64,000 nt of DNA from Candidatus Kuenenia stuttgartensis (GTDB lineage Bacteria > Pseudomonadota > Alphaproteobacteria > SMXS01): assembly GCA_943329845.2 (NCBI GenBank), contig CALQFM020000013.1, positions 1 to 64,000 on the forward strand. The letters are read 5' to 3'. Positions within the stretch are counted from its first letter, which is position 1. The number at the start of each line of letters is the position of its first letter. Below the pieces are notes generated by a model. The model ran no database searches. It was not told the DNA's origin and was given only the letters and a program-made list of their open reading frames with translations. Below, one piece after another: positions 51,508 to 60,553 of this stretch. The position numbers and the translations under genes are program-made.

Positions 51508-52464
51508 ATGGAAGAACGCTTACTCGGAAATTCCGGCCTCAGGGTTTCCACGCTCGGCCTCGGCTGCAACAATTTCGGCTGGCAGATCGATGTGCCGGCC
51601 TCCAAGGCCGTGCTGCACAAGGCGCTCGACCTTGGCGTGACCCATCTCGACACCGCCGACATCTATGGCGACGGCACCCAGGAAAACAATTCGGAGGCCT
51701 ATCTCGGCCAGCTGCTGGGTCCGCGCCGCAAGGACGTGGTGATCGGCACCAAGTTCGGCCTGAAGACCATGAACCCGGCCGACGGCCTGAACGGCGTCTC
51801 GCGCCGCTACATCCAGCTGGCGGTCGAGGCCAGCCTGAAGCGGCTCAACACCGACTGGATCGACATCTACTACCTGCACATCCCCGACGGCATCACGCCG
51901 ACCGAGGAGACGCTGCGCGCCCTCGACGAACTGATCAAGCAGGGCAAGATCCGCTACGCCGCCTGCAGCAACTTGTCGCCCTGGAAGGTCACCGAGGCCC
52001 ACTGGACCGCCAAATACCACAACCTGAACGGCTACATCGCGTCGCAGAACCAGTACAGCCTGGTCGCCCGCGACGTCGAAAAGGAACTCGCGCCCGCGCT
52101 GGAAGCGGCGGGCATGGGCCTCGTTCCCTATTTCCCGCTCGCCTCGGGCTTCCTCACCGGCAAGTACAAGCGCGGCGAGGAAAGCGGCAAGGACACCCGC
52201 TTCGGCCGCCTTGCGGGCCTTGGCAACGCCTATGCCACCGATGCCAACTGGGCGATCGTCGAGAAGCTGGTGCCGTTCGCGCAGAGCCGCGGCAAGGAAC
52301 TGCTCGACCTCGCCTTCGCCTGGCTGCTGGCCAAGCGCGGGGTGGCGAGCGTGATCGCGGGCGCCACCAAGCCCGAGCAGGTCGAGCGCAACGCCCGGGC
52401 GGTCACCTGGAAGCTGACCCCGGACGAAGTTGCCCAGGTCGACGCGTTGTCGAGCAAGGGGTAG
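51508..52464 (+). CDS. Aldo/keto reductase
   Basis: MEERLLGNSGLRVSTLGLGCNNFGWQIDVPASKAVLHKALDLGVTHLDTADIYGDGTQENNSEAYLGQLL. Confidence 0.94.
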   Translation: MEERLLGNSGLRVSTLGLGCNNFGWQIDVPASKAVLHKALDLGVTHLDTADIYGDGTQENNSEAYLGQLLGPRRKDVVIGTKFGLKTMNPADGLNGVSRRYIQLAVEASLKRLNTDWIDIYYLHIPDGITPTEETLRALDELIKQGKIRYAACSNLSPWKVTEAHWTAKYHNLNGYIASQNQYSLVARDVEKELAPALEAAGMGLVPYFPLASGFLTGKYKRGEESGKDTRFGRLAGLGNAYATDANWAIVEKLVPFAQSRGKELLDLAFAWLLAKRGVASVIAGATKPEQVERNARAVTWKLTPDEVAQVDALSSKG

Positions 52465-52522
52465 GAGGCCGCGGCTGCATCCGCCACGCGGCGAAAACCA
52501 GCCGCGAAAATCATCAGGCGCG

Positions 52523-52547
52523 CGGACCCGCTCTCAGCGGGTCCGCC
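52523..52547. terminator. Hairpin between convergent genes, candidate terminator
   Basis: gcggacccgct-ctc-agcgggtccgc, 11-bp perfect stem. Confidence 0.5.
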
Positions 52548-52557
52548 ACTTCGCCCC

Positions 52558-52782
52558 TTAGTTGGCGAGCGCCAGTTCGCGCATGCTCCGCCGCTGTTCG
52601 AATTTCGCGACGGCCCTGCTGGGAAGCATGTCCAGCGTAATGACGCCGCGCGCCACCAACACTTCGATCAGATCCTCCAGAACCCTGATGAACTCCTGAT
52701 CCTGGTCTTCCATGACGCGCCCGAAAAAGTGCTGAGGCACCTGTTTTCCTCCGTTTGCTTTGTGGCCCCCACAGCCCGGCAT
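52558..52782 (-). CDS. Small hypothetical protein
   Basis: 74 aa; HFFGRVMEDQDQEFIRVLEDLIEVLVARGVITLDMLPSRAVAKFEQRRSMRELALAN; start uncertain. Confidence 0.45.
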   Translation of the reverse strand: MPGCGGHKANGGKQVPQHFFGRVMEDQDQEFIRVLEDLIEVLVARGVITLDMLPSRAVAKFEQRRSMRELALAN

Positions 52783-52976
52783 CAGGGTACCAGCAGCCGA
52801 CTCCGCAGAAAAGTACTGGCATGAATTTTATTCAAATCCGGACAGATCGCGCCTTCGCCGGTTGTCCGCCTGCGTCGGCCATCGCCGACCGATGATACCC
52901 ACCCGCGGCAGCCTGAACTTGCGCTACTCTATTGGCTTGAACCGCAAGGGTGACCCCGCCGGATGACAGGTCCGAG

Positions 52977-54499
52977 ATGACAGCGATTGACCGCCCCTGG
53001 TGGTCGCATCCGGGTTACGCCGCCGTCCTCATATTGCTGATGGCGGTGCCGCTGCTCTCACCCGCCTTTCCCCCGCTGAGCGATTTGCCGGTGCATATGG
53101 GCCGTTACCGTATCCAGGCGGGCATGGAGGGCGCGGCGACCTTGGCCGGGACTTTCTCCATCCACTGGATGCCCGTCGGCAATCTGGGCGTGGACGCGCT
53201 GGTGCGGCTGCTGGGGCCGGCGCTGGGGATCGAGCCTGCCACCAAGGTCGTCGTGCTGCTGATCCCGGTGCTGACGGCGGCGGGCATGCTGTTCGTCGCC
53301 GCCGAGATCCATGGCCGCCTCCCGCCCACGTCGGCGTTCGCGCTGCCGCTGGCCTATGGCTATCCGTTCCAGTTCGGGTTCGTGAACTACGCGCTGTCCG
53401 TGGCGCTGGCACTGCTCGCGTTCGGGCTGGCGCTGCGCCTCGCCCGCCGGGAGAAATGGCACGCGCGGACCGCCCTCCTGCTTGGCGGCGGCATCGCCAT
53501 CTATTTCTGCCACGTCATGGGCTGGGTCGTGTTCGGCCTCCTGTGCCTGACGGAAGCGGCGGCGCGGCGCGCAAGGCAGCCGGGCGGCTTCTGGCCTGCG
53601 GCGCGGGACATCGCCACCGATTGTCTGCCGCTGGCGGCGCCATTACTGTTCATAGTGATTTGGCGCAGCGCCGACGGCGGCGGCGCGACCTCGGCGCTTT
53701 TCGATCTCCGCGCCAAGTGGGGCGGTATCGAAAGCGCATTGCGCGAGCGCTGGGTCGGCTGGGACGGCTATTGCGCGCTCGGCCTGCTCGGCGTCTTTCT
53801 GGTTTGCGCGGCGCGGCCGTTCGCGGTGGACCGGCGCCTCGGCCTAGCGCTCGCCGCGCTCGCCATCCTCTATCTCTGCATTCCCTACGCCTTCTTCGGC
53901 CTGCTCTATGCCGACACCAGGCTTGCCCCGCTCCTGCTCGCCGTGGCGCTGCTGTCTCTCGGTCCACGCGACGGCCTGGGCAACCGGATCATGGGTCTCG
54001 CCGCCGTCGCCGCGCTGGCCTTCTTCGTCGCCCGCATCGCCGTCACCACAATCAGCATGGGCCTTTATGCCGAAGAGCAAGGCGCAACCTTGAAGCGCTC
54101 GCGGCGCTGCCGGCAGGATCGCGGGTGGTGGCGCTGGTCGATCTCGGCTGCCCGCGCGGCTGGGCGCCGCCGCGCATCACCATCGCCAGCATGGCGATCG
54201 TCCGGACGGACTCCTTCGTCAATGACCAGTTCAGGATGCCCGGCGCCCAGCTTGTCCGCGTCGCCCCATCCGTTCCACGCGATTTCGCCTATGAGGATTC
54301 CGGGCGCATCCGCCTGCCCGGCTGCGACAGGCCGGAACCGCTGCTGGCGGACCGGCTCGCGGCGATCCCCCGCGACCGTTTCGACCATGTCTGGCTGCTG
54401 GGGGTGCCGCGCGGCCAGCAGCCGCATGCAGCCTGGCTTCATCCCCTGTGGGCCAACGAAACGAGCGCACTCTACCGGATCGTGCCGCCCGGCGGTTGA
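52977..54499 (+). pseudogene. Polytopic membrane protein (about 10 TM plus C-terminal soluble domain) interrupted by a frameshift near 54080-54095
   Basis: Frame of ORF 52950 carries the TM region to ...VARIAVTTISMGLYAEEQGAT; the plausible continuation NLEALAALPAGSRVVALVDLGCPRGWAPPRI...FDHVWLLGVPRGQQ...LYRIVPPGG* lies in the frame of ORF 53000-54499. Confidence 0.7.
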
Positions 54500-54505
54500 C
54501 GCGGA

Positions 54506-55510
54506 TCAGGCCCTGCCGCTTCCCGCTGACTCGCGCGCCGGCGCGGCGTCGAACGCCTCGGATGGCACGTCGAAGTTGATGCGCTCGCGCTCGGTCACAT
54601 AGGGCCGGTTCTGCACGGTGGTGTGGACCGAGCCGATATACTCGCCGATGATGCCCAGCGCGATGAGCTGCACCGCGCCCAGGAAGAACAGTCCGATCAC
54701 GACCGGCGCCAGGCCGAGTTCGAACTGGGTCCAGAAGAACACCTTGTAGAGCAGGTAGCCGAGCGCCACGGCGAGCGAGCCGGCCGCCGTCAGGAAGCCG
54801 AGCCCGGCCACGAGCCGAAGCGGCACCTTCGACAGGTTGGTGATGCCGAGCATCGCCAGGTCGTAGAGCGTGTACCAGTTGTTCTTGGTGATGCCGCTCT
54901 TGCGGCCAGGCTGGTCGTAGGGGATTTCGAAGCGCTGCAAGCCGATCTCGGCGATCATCCCGCGGAAGTAGGGATATGGATCGCCGAAGCGGCGCACTTC
55001 CTCGATCACCTGCCGATCGTAGAGGCCAAAGCCGGTGAAATTCTGGATGGTCTCGATCGACGACAGCCGCTCGACCAGCGCGTAGTAGCGCTTGCGCAGC
55101 CAGAACATCAGCGGGGATTCCTCGCTGGCGCGCTTGATGCACAACACGACCCGAAAGCCTTCCTCCCATCTGGCGATCAGCTGTGGAATGAAGGACGGCG
55201 GATCCTGCAGATCGGCGACCAGCGAGATGATCGCTTCGCCGCGCGCCTGCAGGATCGCATGCATGGGCGAGCGGATGTGACCGAAGTTCCGTGCGTTGAC
55301 GATGATCTTGACGTTGCGGTCGGCTGCGGCCAGCCGCTTGAGCACGGCCACCGTGCCATCGGTCGAGGCATTGTCGATGAAGATGTGTTCGTAGTCGTAG
55401 CGGCCGACCGCCTCGAACTGTTCCCGCACCTGGCGGTACAGTTCCTCGACGTTGCCTTCCTCGTTGAAGCAGGCGGTGACCACGCTCAGCAGGCGCCGCT
55501 TCTGGCTCAT
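54506..55510 (-). CDS. Family 2 glycosyltransferase with C-terminal TMs (GtrB/DPM-like)
   Basis: MSQKRRLLSVVTACFNEEGNVEELYRQV; HIFIDNASTDGTVAVLKRLAA; SLVADLQDPPSFIPQLIARWEEGFRVV; LGIIGEYIGSVHTTVQNRPYV. Confidence 0.93.
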   Translation of the reverse strand: MSQKRRLLSVVTACFNEEGNVEELYRQVREQFEAVGRYDYEHIFIDNASTDGTVAVLKRLAAADRNVKIIVNARNFGHIRSPMHAILQARGEAIISLVADLQDPPSFIPQLIARWEEGFRVVLCIKRASEESPLMFWLRKRYYALVERLSSIETIQNFTGFGLYDRQVIEEVRRFGDPYPYFRGMIAEIGLQRFEIPYDQPGRKSGITKNNWYTLYDLAMLGITNLSKVPLRLVAGLGFLTAAGSLAVALGYLLYKVFFWTQFELGLAPVVIGLFFLGAVQLIALGIIGEYIGSVHTTVQNRPYVTERERINFDVPSEAFDAAPARESAGSGRA

Positions 55511-55684
55511 CGGACAACCGCCCCGGCTGACGCCGGTATCGCACGGCGCGAATGCCCAGGCGCTCCGGCATGCCCCAATCTGCCCATTACGTGAATAGCC
55601 TCGGCTCCAGCTTTCACGGACGCAGGGTCGCGCCCGTATCCAACAGCTTAGCCGCAAGTCCCCGCCTTACAAGCGGGAAAGCGC

Positions 55685-56068
55685 CTAGCCGCCGCTGCCA
55701 TAGGGCCGGGTGATCGCCTCGAGGACATGGCCGTCCGGATCGAGGAAATAGACGCCGCGGCCCCCATCGTTGTGGTTGATCTCGCCCGGCCTGCTGCGCG
55801 CCGGATCGGCCCAGTAATCGAGCCCCTTGTCCCTGATGCGCCCGAAGATGGTGTCGAACTCCGCCTCGCTGACGAGGAACGCATAATGCTGGACCGAGAA
55901 GTGGCCGCCGTTCTCGGCGTAGTCCAGGGATATGCCGTTGTCCATGTCCACCACATCGAAATGGGCGAACTTGGAAGGCTTGGGCCGTCCCAGCATCTCC
56001 GCGAGGAAGTTCGCGGACTTCACCTGGTCCTTGCACCAGACGATGGTGTGGTTGAGTTGGATGCTCAT
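55685..56068 (-). CDS. VOC family (glyoxalase/dioxygenase) protein
   Basis: MSIQLNHTIVWCKDQVKSANFLAEMLGRPKPSKFAHFDVV...GGRGVYFLDPDGHVLEAITRPYG. Confidence 0.9.
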   Translation of the reverse strand: MSIQLNHTIVWCKDQVKSANFLAEMLGRPKPSKFAHFDVVDMDNGISLDYAENGGHFSVQHYAFLVSEAEFDTIFGRIRDKGLDYWADPARSRPGEINHNDGGRGVYFLDPDGHVLEAITRPYGSGG

Positions 56069-56168
56069 CGGATGCTCCTGCGTCCTGCCATGCCGATGAG
56101 ATGTGATCCGCGCCGAACGAGTCAACCCGCCGTCGAAATGCTATCATGGCGGCTTCGGGGAGGATGCC

Positions 56169-57461
56169 ATGCGGGAATTCGACGTTATCGTCGTCGGCGC
56201 CAGCGGATATACCGGCCAGCGCGTCTGCGAATATCTGGCTGGACGCGCCCGCGAAACCGGGCAGCGCTGGGCCGTTGCCGGACGCCGCGCCGAGGTGCTG
56301 GCGCCGCTCGCCGAGATGCACGGCGCGTCGGGCTTCATCGCCGCCGACTGCACGGTTCCCGGCGAAGCGGCCGACCTTGCGGCGCGCGGCGCGGCCATCG
56401 CCAACCTGGCCGGTCCCTATTACGGCCGCGCCGAAACCCTGGTCGGCGCCTGCGCGGCGGCAGGTAGCCACTATCTGGACCTGACCGGCGAACTGGTGTT
56501 CGTGCGCGGCATCATCGACCGCTTCCACGAAACGGCGCGCGAAAGTGGCGCCCGGATCGCGCCCGTCGCCGGCTATGAAGCCCTGCCTTTCGACCTGATG
56601 GCGCTCGCCCTGCTGGAAGCCTTTATGGCCAGGCACGGGGCAAGTCCGGCGCGCATCGACCTGCTGGCGGGCGCCATGCAGCCGCCGCCCGGCGTCACCG
56701 GCCTGAGCGAGATGATCTCGGGCGGCACCGCCGAGACCATGCGGGTCATGCTGGAGAACGATTTCTCGGGCCTCGCCGACGACCCCACGGCGCTCAATCC
56801 GTCCGACGACCCGGACCGCGACGAGATCAGGCGCGCCATGCCCTACGACATGACGCCCAGGCCCGACGACCTGGAGCCGTGGTCCATGCCGATCTTTCCC
56901 GGGCCTTATCTCCATCCCGCGGTGGTCAACCGGACCTTCGCCCTGCTGCGGCGCGAGCAGGTGCCCATCTCCACCGCGCTGCGCTACCGCGAGAGGCTCA
57001 GCATGGGTGGCCGCGCCGGCGCGTTCCAGGCGCCCGCCGCATATCTGATGTCGGCCAACGCCTCCGTGATGGGCTGGCTGATGAACACGCCGCACAAGGC
57101 GCCGCGCCAGATCATGAAGTCGGTCGCCGACCGCTTCTTCCCCAAGCCGGGAATGGGCCCAAGCCTGGAGAACCTTGATAATTGGCACTGGACCATCACC
57201 GGCCGCGCTTCCGGCCCGGCCGGCGCCGTCGACATGCGGCTCGACGCCGACGGCCACCCCGGCTATCGCACCACCGCCAACATGATCGCCGAAGCCGCGC
57301 TGATCCTGGCCGATCCCGCCGCGAGGAAGCCGGACCGCGCCGGCGTCCTGACCCCGGCCCTGGCGCTGGGTACGGCCGAACTAGGCCGGTTCGCGGCGGC
57401 CGGATTGCGGTTCTCCGAGGTCGAGGCGAGCCAGCGGCCGCTTGTCACCGCCCGTCCCTGA
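56169..57461 (+). CDS. Saccharopine dehydrogenase-like NAD(P)-binding protein (trans-acting enoyl reductase-like)
   Basis: MREFDVIVVGASGYTGQRVCEYLAGRARETGQRWAVAGRRAEVLAPLAE; ANLAGPYYGRAETLVGACAAAGSHYLDLTGE. Confidence 0.88.
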   Translation: MREFDVIVVGASGYTGQRVCEYLAGRARETGQRWAVAGRRAEVLAPLAEMHGASGFIAADCTVPGEAADLAARGAAIANLAGPYYGRAETLVGACAAAGSHYLDLTGELVFVRGIIDRFHETARESGARIAPVAGYEALPFDLMALALLEAFMARHGASPARIDLLAGAMQPPPGVTGLSEMISGGTAETMRVMLENDFSGLADDPTALNPSDDPDRDEIRRAMPYDMTPRPDDLEPWSMPIFPGPYLHPAVVNRTFALLRREQVPISTALRYRERLSMGGRAGAFQAPAAYLMSANASVMGWLMNTPHKAPRQIMKSVADRFFPKPGMGPSLENLDNWHWTITGRASGPAGAVDMRLDADGHPGYRTTANMIAEAALILADPAARKPDRAGVLTPALALGTAELGRFAAAGLRFSEVEASQRPLVTARP

Positions 57462-57537
57462 GCGCATTGGCTCGGATGTACTTCCGCCGCATGCAATGTT
57501 AGTTTGGTTGAATGACCAACTTAACGGGGATAGGTCC

Positions 57538-58773
57538 GTGTCCATCGCCGCCCAGTTCGATCCGGCCGGCAAGCCGTTCGATGACGTCTATGCCTCGTTC
57601 CGCCTGGCCCGCGAGGATGCGCCGGTTTTCTATTCCGACCGCTACAAGGTCTGGGTGGTCACCCGCTACGACGACATCATGCGGGTGCTGCGCGACGAGA
57701 ACCTGACCGTGAAGGGCTCGCTCGAAGCCGTGCAGGACGGCGGCTACTGTCCCGAGGCCCGCGCCGTGCTGGCGAGGGGCGTCGACTGGATGACCACGAA
57801 GCATGTGGCCGCGGACGACGGCCCGGACCATGCCCGCTTCCGCAACGCACTCCGCAGCGTGTTGACGGCGAAGCGCTTCAACAGCCTCGAGCCCGCCACC
57901 CGCGAGACCGCCATCAGCCTCATCGAAGGCTTCAAGGCCCGCGGCCGGTGCGAGTTCGTCTCCGAATACGCCTACCCGCTCGCGATGCTGACCACGCTCA
58001 ACCTCGTCGGCTTCGACGAGGCTCGAAACGACATGGACAAGCTGCGGGTCTGGATCACCGACACCTTCAAGATGCTGCTCGCCGCCATGAATCCGCAGGA
58101 GCAGGTCGCCGCCGCGACCAACGCCGTCGCCTTCCAGGATTACATCCGTGCCCACATCGCAAGCCGCCGCGCCAAACCGTCGGACGACCTGATGAGCGAG
58201 ATCCTGGAGAATCTGGCGACCGGCAAGGCGCAGCTTTCGGATGACGAACTGGTGATCATGTTCACCCACAGCTTCGTCGGCGCCGGCCAGGAAACCACCA
58301 AGCTGGCCATGACCAACATGATGTTCCAGCTGCTCTCCCACCGGCAACGCTGGGAGGAGACGAAGGCCGCCCCCGACAAGGCCGAAGCCTTCATCGACGA
58401 GTGCCTGCGGCTCGACCCGCCGCTGATGGTGTGGTTCCGGGTCGCCGCCGCGGACACCGAGGTCGGCGGCACGGCGATCCGCAAGGGCGAGCGCGTCGCC
58501 ATGGCGCTGGGCTCGGGCAATCACGACGAGGCGAAGTTCACCGATGCGGAGTCGTTCTGCCCGTTCCGCGAGGGCGCGCCGCCCATGCTCACCTTCAGCA
58601 GTGGCAAGCACTTCTGTGTCGGCGCGCCGCTTGCGCGCATGGAGCTGAAGGTGACGCTGGAAGAATTCGCCCGGCGCCTGCCGGGCGTCAGGCTCAAACC
58701 CGGCCAGCCCTTCGACTATCTCCCGAATCTCGGCCACCGCTCCCTGCCGAATCTCGAGCTCGAGTGGGATTGA
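57538..58773 (+). CDS. Cytochrome P450 (first copy)
   Basis: I-helix SFVGAGQETTKLA, ExxR-like ECLRLDPP, heme loop FSSGKHFCVGAPLARMELKV; exact start uncertain (57442, 57499 or 57538). Confidence 0.92.
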   Translation: MSIAAQFDPAGKPFDDVYASFRLAREDAPVFYSDRYKVWVVTRYDDIMRVLRDENLTVKGSLEAVQDGGYCPEARAVLARGVDWMTTKHVAADDGPDHARFRNALRSVLTAKRFNSLEPATRETAISLIEGFKARGRCEFVSEYAYPLAMLTTLNLVGFDEARNDMDKLRVWITDTFKMLLAAMNPQEQVAAATNAVAFQDYIRAHIASRRAKPSDDLMSEILENLATGKAQLSDDELVIMFTHSFVGAGQETTKLAMTNMMFQLLSHRQRWEETKAAPDKAEAFIDECLRLDPPLMVWFRVAAADTEVGGTAIRKGERVAMALGSGNHDEAKFTDAESFCPFREGAPPMLTFSSGKHFCVGAPLARMELKVTLEEFARRLPGVRLKPGQPFDYLPNLGHRSLPNLELEWD

Positions 58774-58785
58774 CCGCCCCGCCTG

Positions 58786-59784
58786 TCAGCGTATGTCCAG
58801 GGTCAACGTGTCCTGGCCTTCCTCGACAGCCTCCGTCACCAGCTCATCGATGACGAAACGGCCGCGCTTCTCCAATCCGTCGGGCCATTTCGCCAGGTAA
58901 TAGTAGGTTCCCTGGTCCAAGGTCAGGGGCTGCGTCACGGTCTCCCACCAGCGGCATTGCTCCGGCGACCATGCGTCCTCGGCCCGCTTGGCGCAGACCG
59001 TGAAATAGAATTCCGGCAGGATGCGAAGACCCTCATAAGGTGGCTCGGTGACGAGGGTTACCGGCCGTCCCTCGGCGGTGCAGCCGCCCGACAGGTCGAT
59101 GACAACCAGAATGTCCTTCGTCTTGCCGCTTTTGTGCAGATCGAACAATTGTTGGTTGATCGCCGCGATCGACTCCCGGTCGCCTTCCAGATCGCGGAAG
59201 TCGGCGGGCAGCGCCAAGGGCTTCACCTTCTCGCGCTCCAGGGCGACCTCGAAACGCGCCTGGTCCATATATTGCTGCGCCGAGCCTTCGTCATAGTCGT
59301 TGGGAATACCAAGCGCCGCGCCCACATCGGCGCCGCAGCTCTCCGCCACCAGCACCTTGACCTTGCCCATGGCGCGGATCGCCTCACGGATGTCGGCGGG
59401 CACCTGCTGCTCGACGAGTTGCAGGCTGGACTGGGCCAGTTCGGCGGTCGCCTCGGCGTCGGAGGGTTTCAGATAGTCGGGCAGCAACGCGACCGGCTTC
59501 GCCAGCAGCGTGTCGGCGTCCGCCGGCGCGAACCGGGCCAGCGCCTGCTGATCGGTGTCGTCGTCGGTGGTCACCTCGTGCTTCATCAGCGCGACCAGCG
59601 CGGCATCCTCGTCGAGCCCGGCAAGGTCGACCGGCGGCGGTGGCGGCGCCTCCGCCTGGGGCGGCACTTCCTTGACGTGCGGGGCGGACTTCACCGGCGG
59701 CGGCGCCGGCGGCGGCTTGGGTTCTTCCCTGCCGCAGGCCGTCAGAGCCAGCACGACAATCAGCCCGAGCAAGGCTCGCGCCAT
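58786..59784 (-). CDS. Hypothetical lipoprotein with Pro-rich N-terminal linker
   Basis: Lipobox LTACG; PKPPPAPPPVKSAPHVKEVPPQAEAPPPPPVD linker. Confidence 0.65.
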   Translation of the reverse strand: MARALLGLIVVLALTACGREEPKPPPAPPPVKSAPHVKEVPPQAEAPPPPPVDLAGLDEDAALVALMKHEVTTDDDTDQQALARFAPADADTLLAKPVALLPDYLKPSDAEATAELAQSSLQLVEQQVPADIREAIRAMGKVKVLVAESCGADVGAALGIPNDYDEGSAQQYMDQARFEVALEREKVKPLALPADFRDLEGDRESIAAINQQLFDLHKSGKTKDILVVIDLSGGCTAEGRPVTLVTEPPYEGLRILPEFYFTVCAKRAEDAWSPEQCRWWETVTQPLTLDQGTYYYLAKWPDGLEKRGRFVIDELVTEAVEEGQDTLTLDIR

Positions 59785-59857
59785 CGCATCCCCCTCTTGT
59801 GAACGTTGCGTCGCGCGTCAGCCTATGGCGTGCCGATACGACAGGCAAGCAGGGCGG

Positions 59858-60466
59858 TCAGAACGGCCACCAGCTGTCGTCGTCGTCGTGCGACGGCGGC
59901 GGTGGCGGCACGCAGCGTCGCTCGCCGGTGTCGCACAGGTAGCCTGGCGCGCAGTGGTCACTGGTCGCACAGGTGTTGCGGCAGCGCCCGTCGATATAAT
60001 TGCAGGCATAGGGCGCGCAGCTTTCGGTATCGCCGTCCCCATTGGCCGAGGTGCCCACGTCGCGGCAGAGGAAGGTGGAGCGGGACGACATGCGGCGAAG
60101 CTGCTCCTCCAGGGTAGCGACCCGGCTCTGCAACGCCACAACGCTCTTGCGCAGCGACATCACCCGGTTCTTCAGCAGCCGGTTCTCGTCGATGGCCGCC
60201 GCCTCAGGCCGCCCGCTGAAATCCTGCGGGCGCACGGTGCTGCCCGATGGCTCGGTGCGTTGCGGACCTTCGACACGCCGCTCGTATTGCGGGCGTACAT
60301 ACTCGCCCTGCCGGTACTGCTGCGGCTGCTGGTATTGCTGCGGCTGCTGGTCCTGATCGTCGCGCTCGTATTGGCCGGGCGGACGCATCAACTGGTAATT
60401 CTCGGCGAGCGACGCCGATGGAAGGGTGGCGATCAAGCAGCCGATCAAGAAGACGAACATCCGCAT
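59858..60466 (-). CDS. Exported Cys-rich protein with Gln/Tyr-rich and coiled-coil segments
   Basis: Signal peptide; QQPQQYQQPQQYRQGEYVRPQYERR; LLKNRVMSLRKSVVALQSRVATLEEQLRRM; CAPYACNYIDGRCRNTCATSDHCAPGYLCDTGERRC. Confidence 0.65.
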   Translation of the reverse strand: MRMFVFLIGCLIATLPSASLAENYQLMRPPGQYERDDQDQQPQQYQQPQQYRQGEYVRPQYERRVEGPQRTEPSGSTVRPQDFSGRPEAAAIDENRLLKNRVMSLRKSVVALQSRVATLEEQLRRMSSRSTFLCRDVGTSANGDGDTESCAPYACNYIDGRCRNTCATSDHCAPGYLCDTGERRCVPPPPPSHDDDDSWWPF

Positions 60467-60553
60467 GGGCGTTCTCCCGTCTGTACTCCGCCATCATACA
60501 CGGTTTCGCCCGCCCCCGCGCTCGGCTAACATCGGCGCGGGGAGGAGACGCGC

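Noticed and set aside
55614-57257. 547-aa minus-strand ORF
   Set aside because: Spans the VOC gene in another frame and the antisense of the saccharopine dehydrogenase-like gene; no coherent protein.
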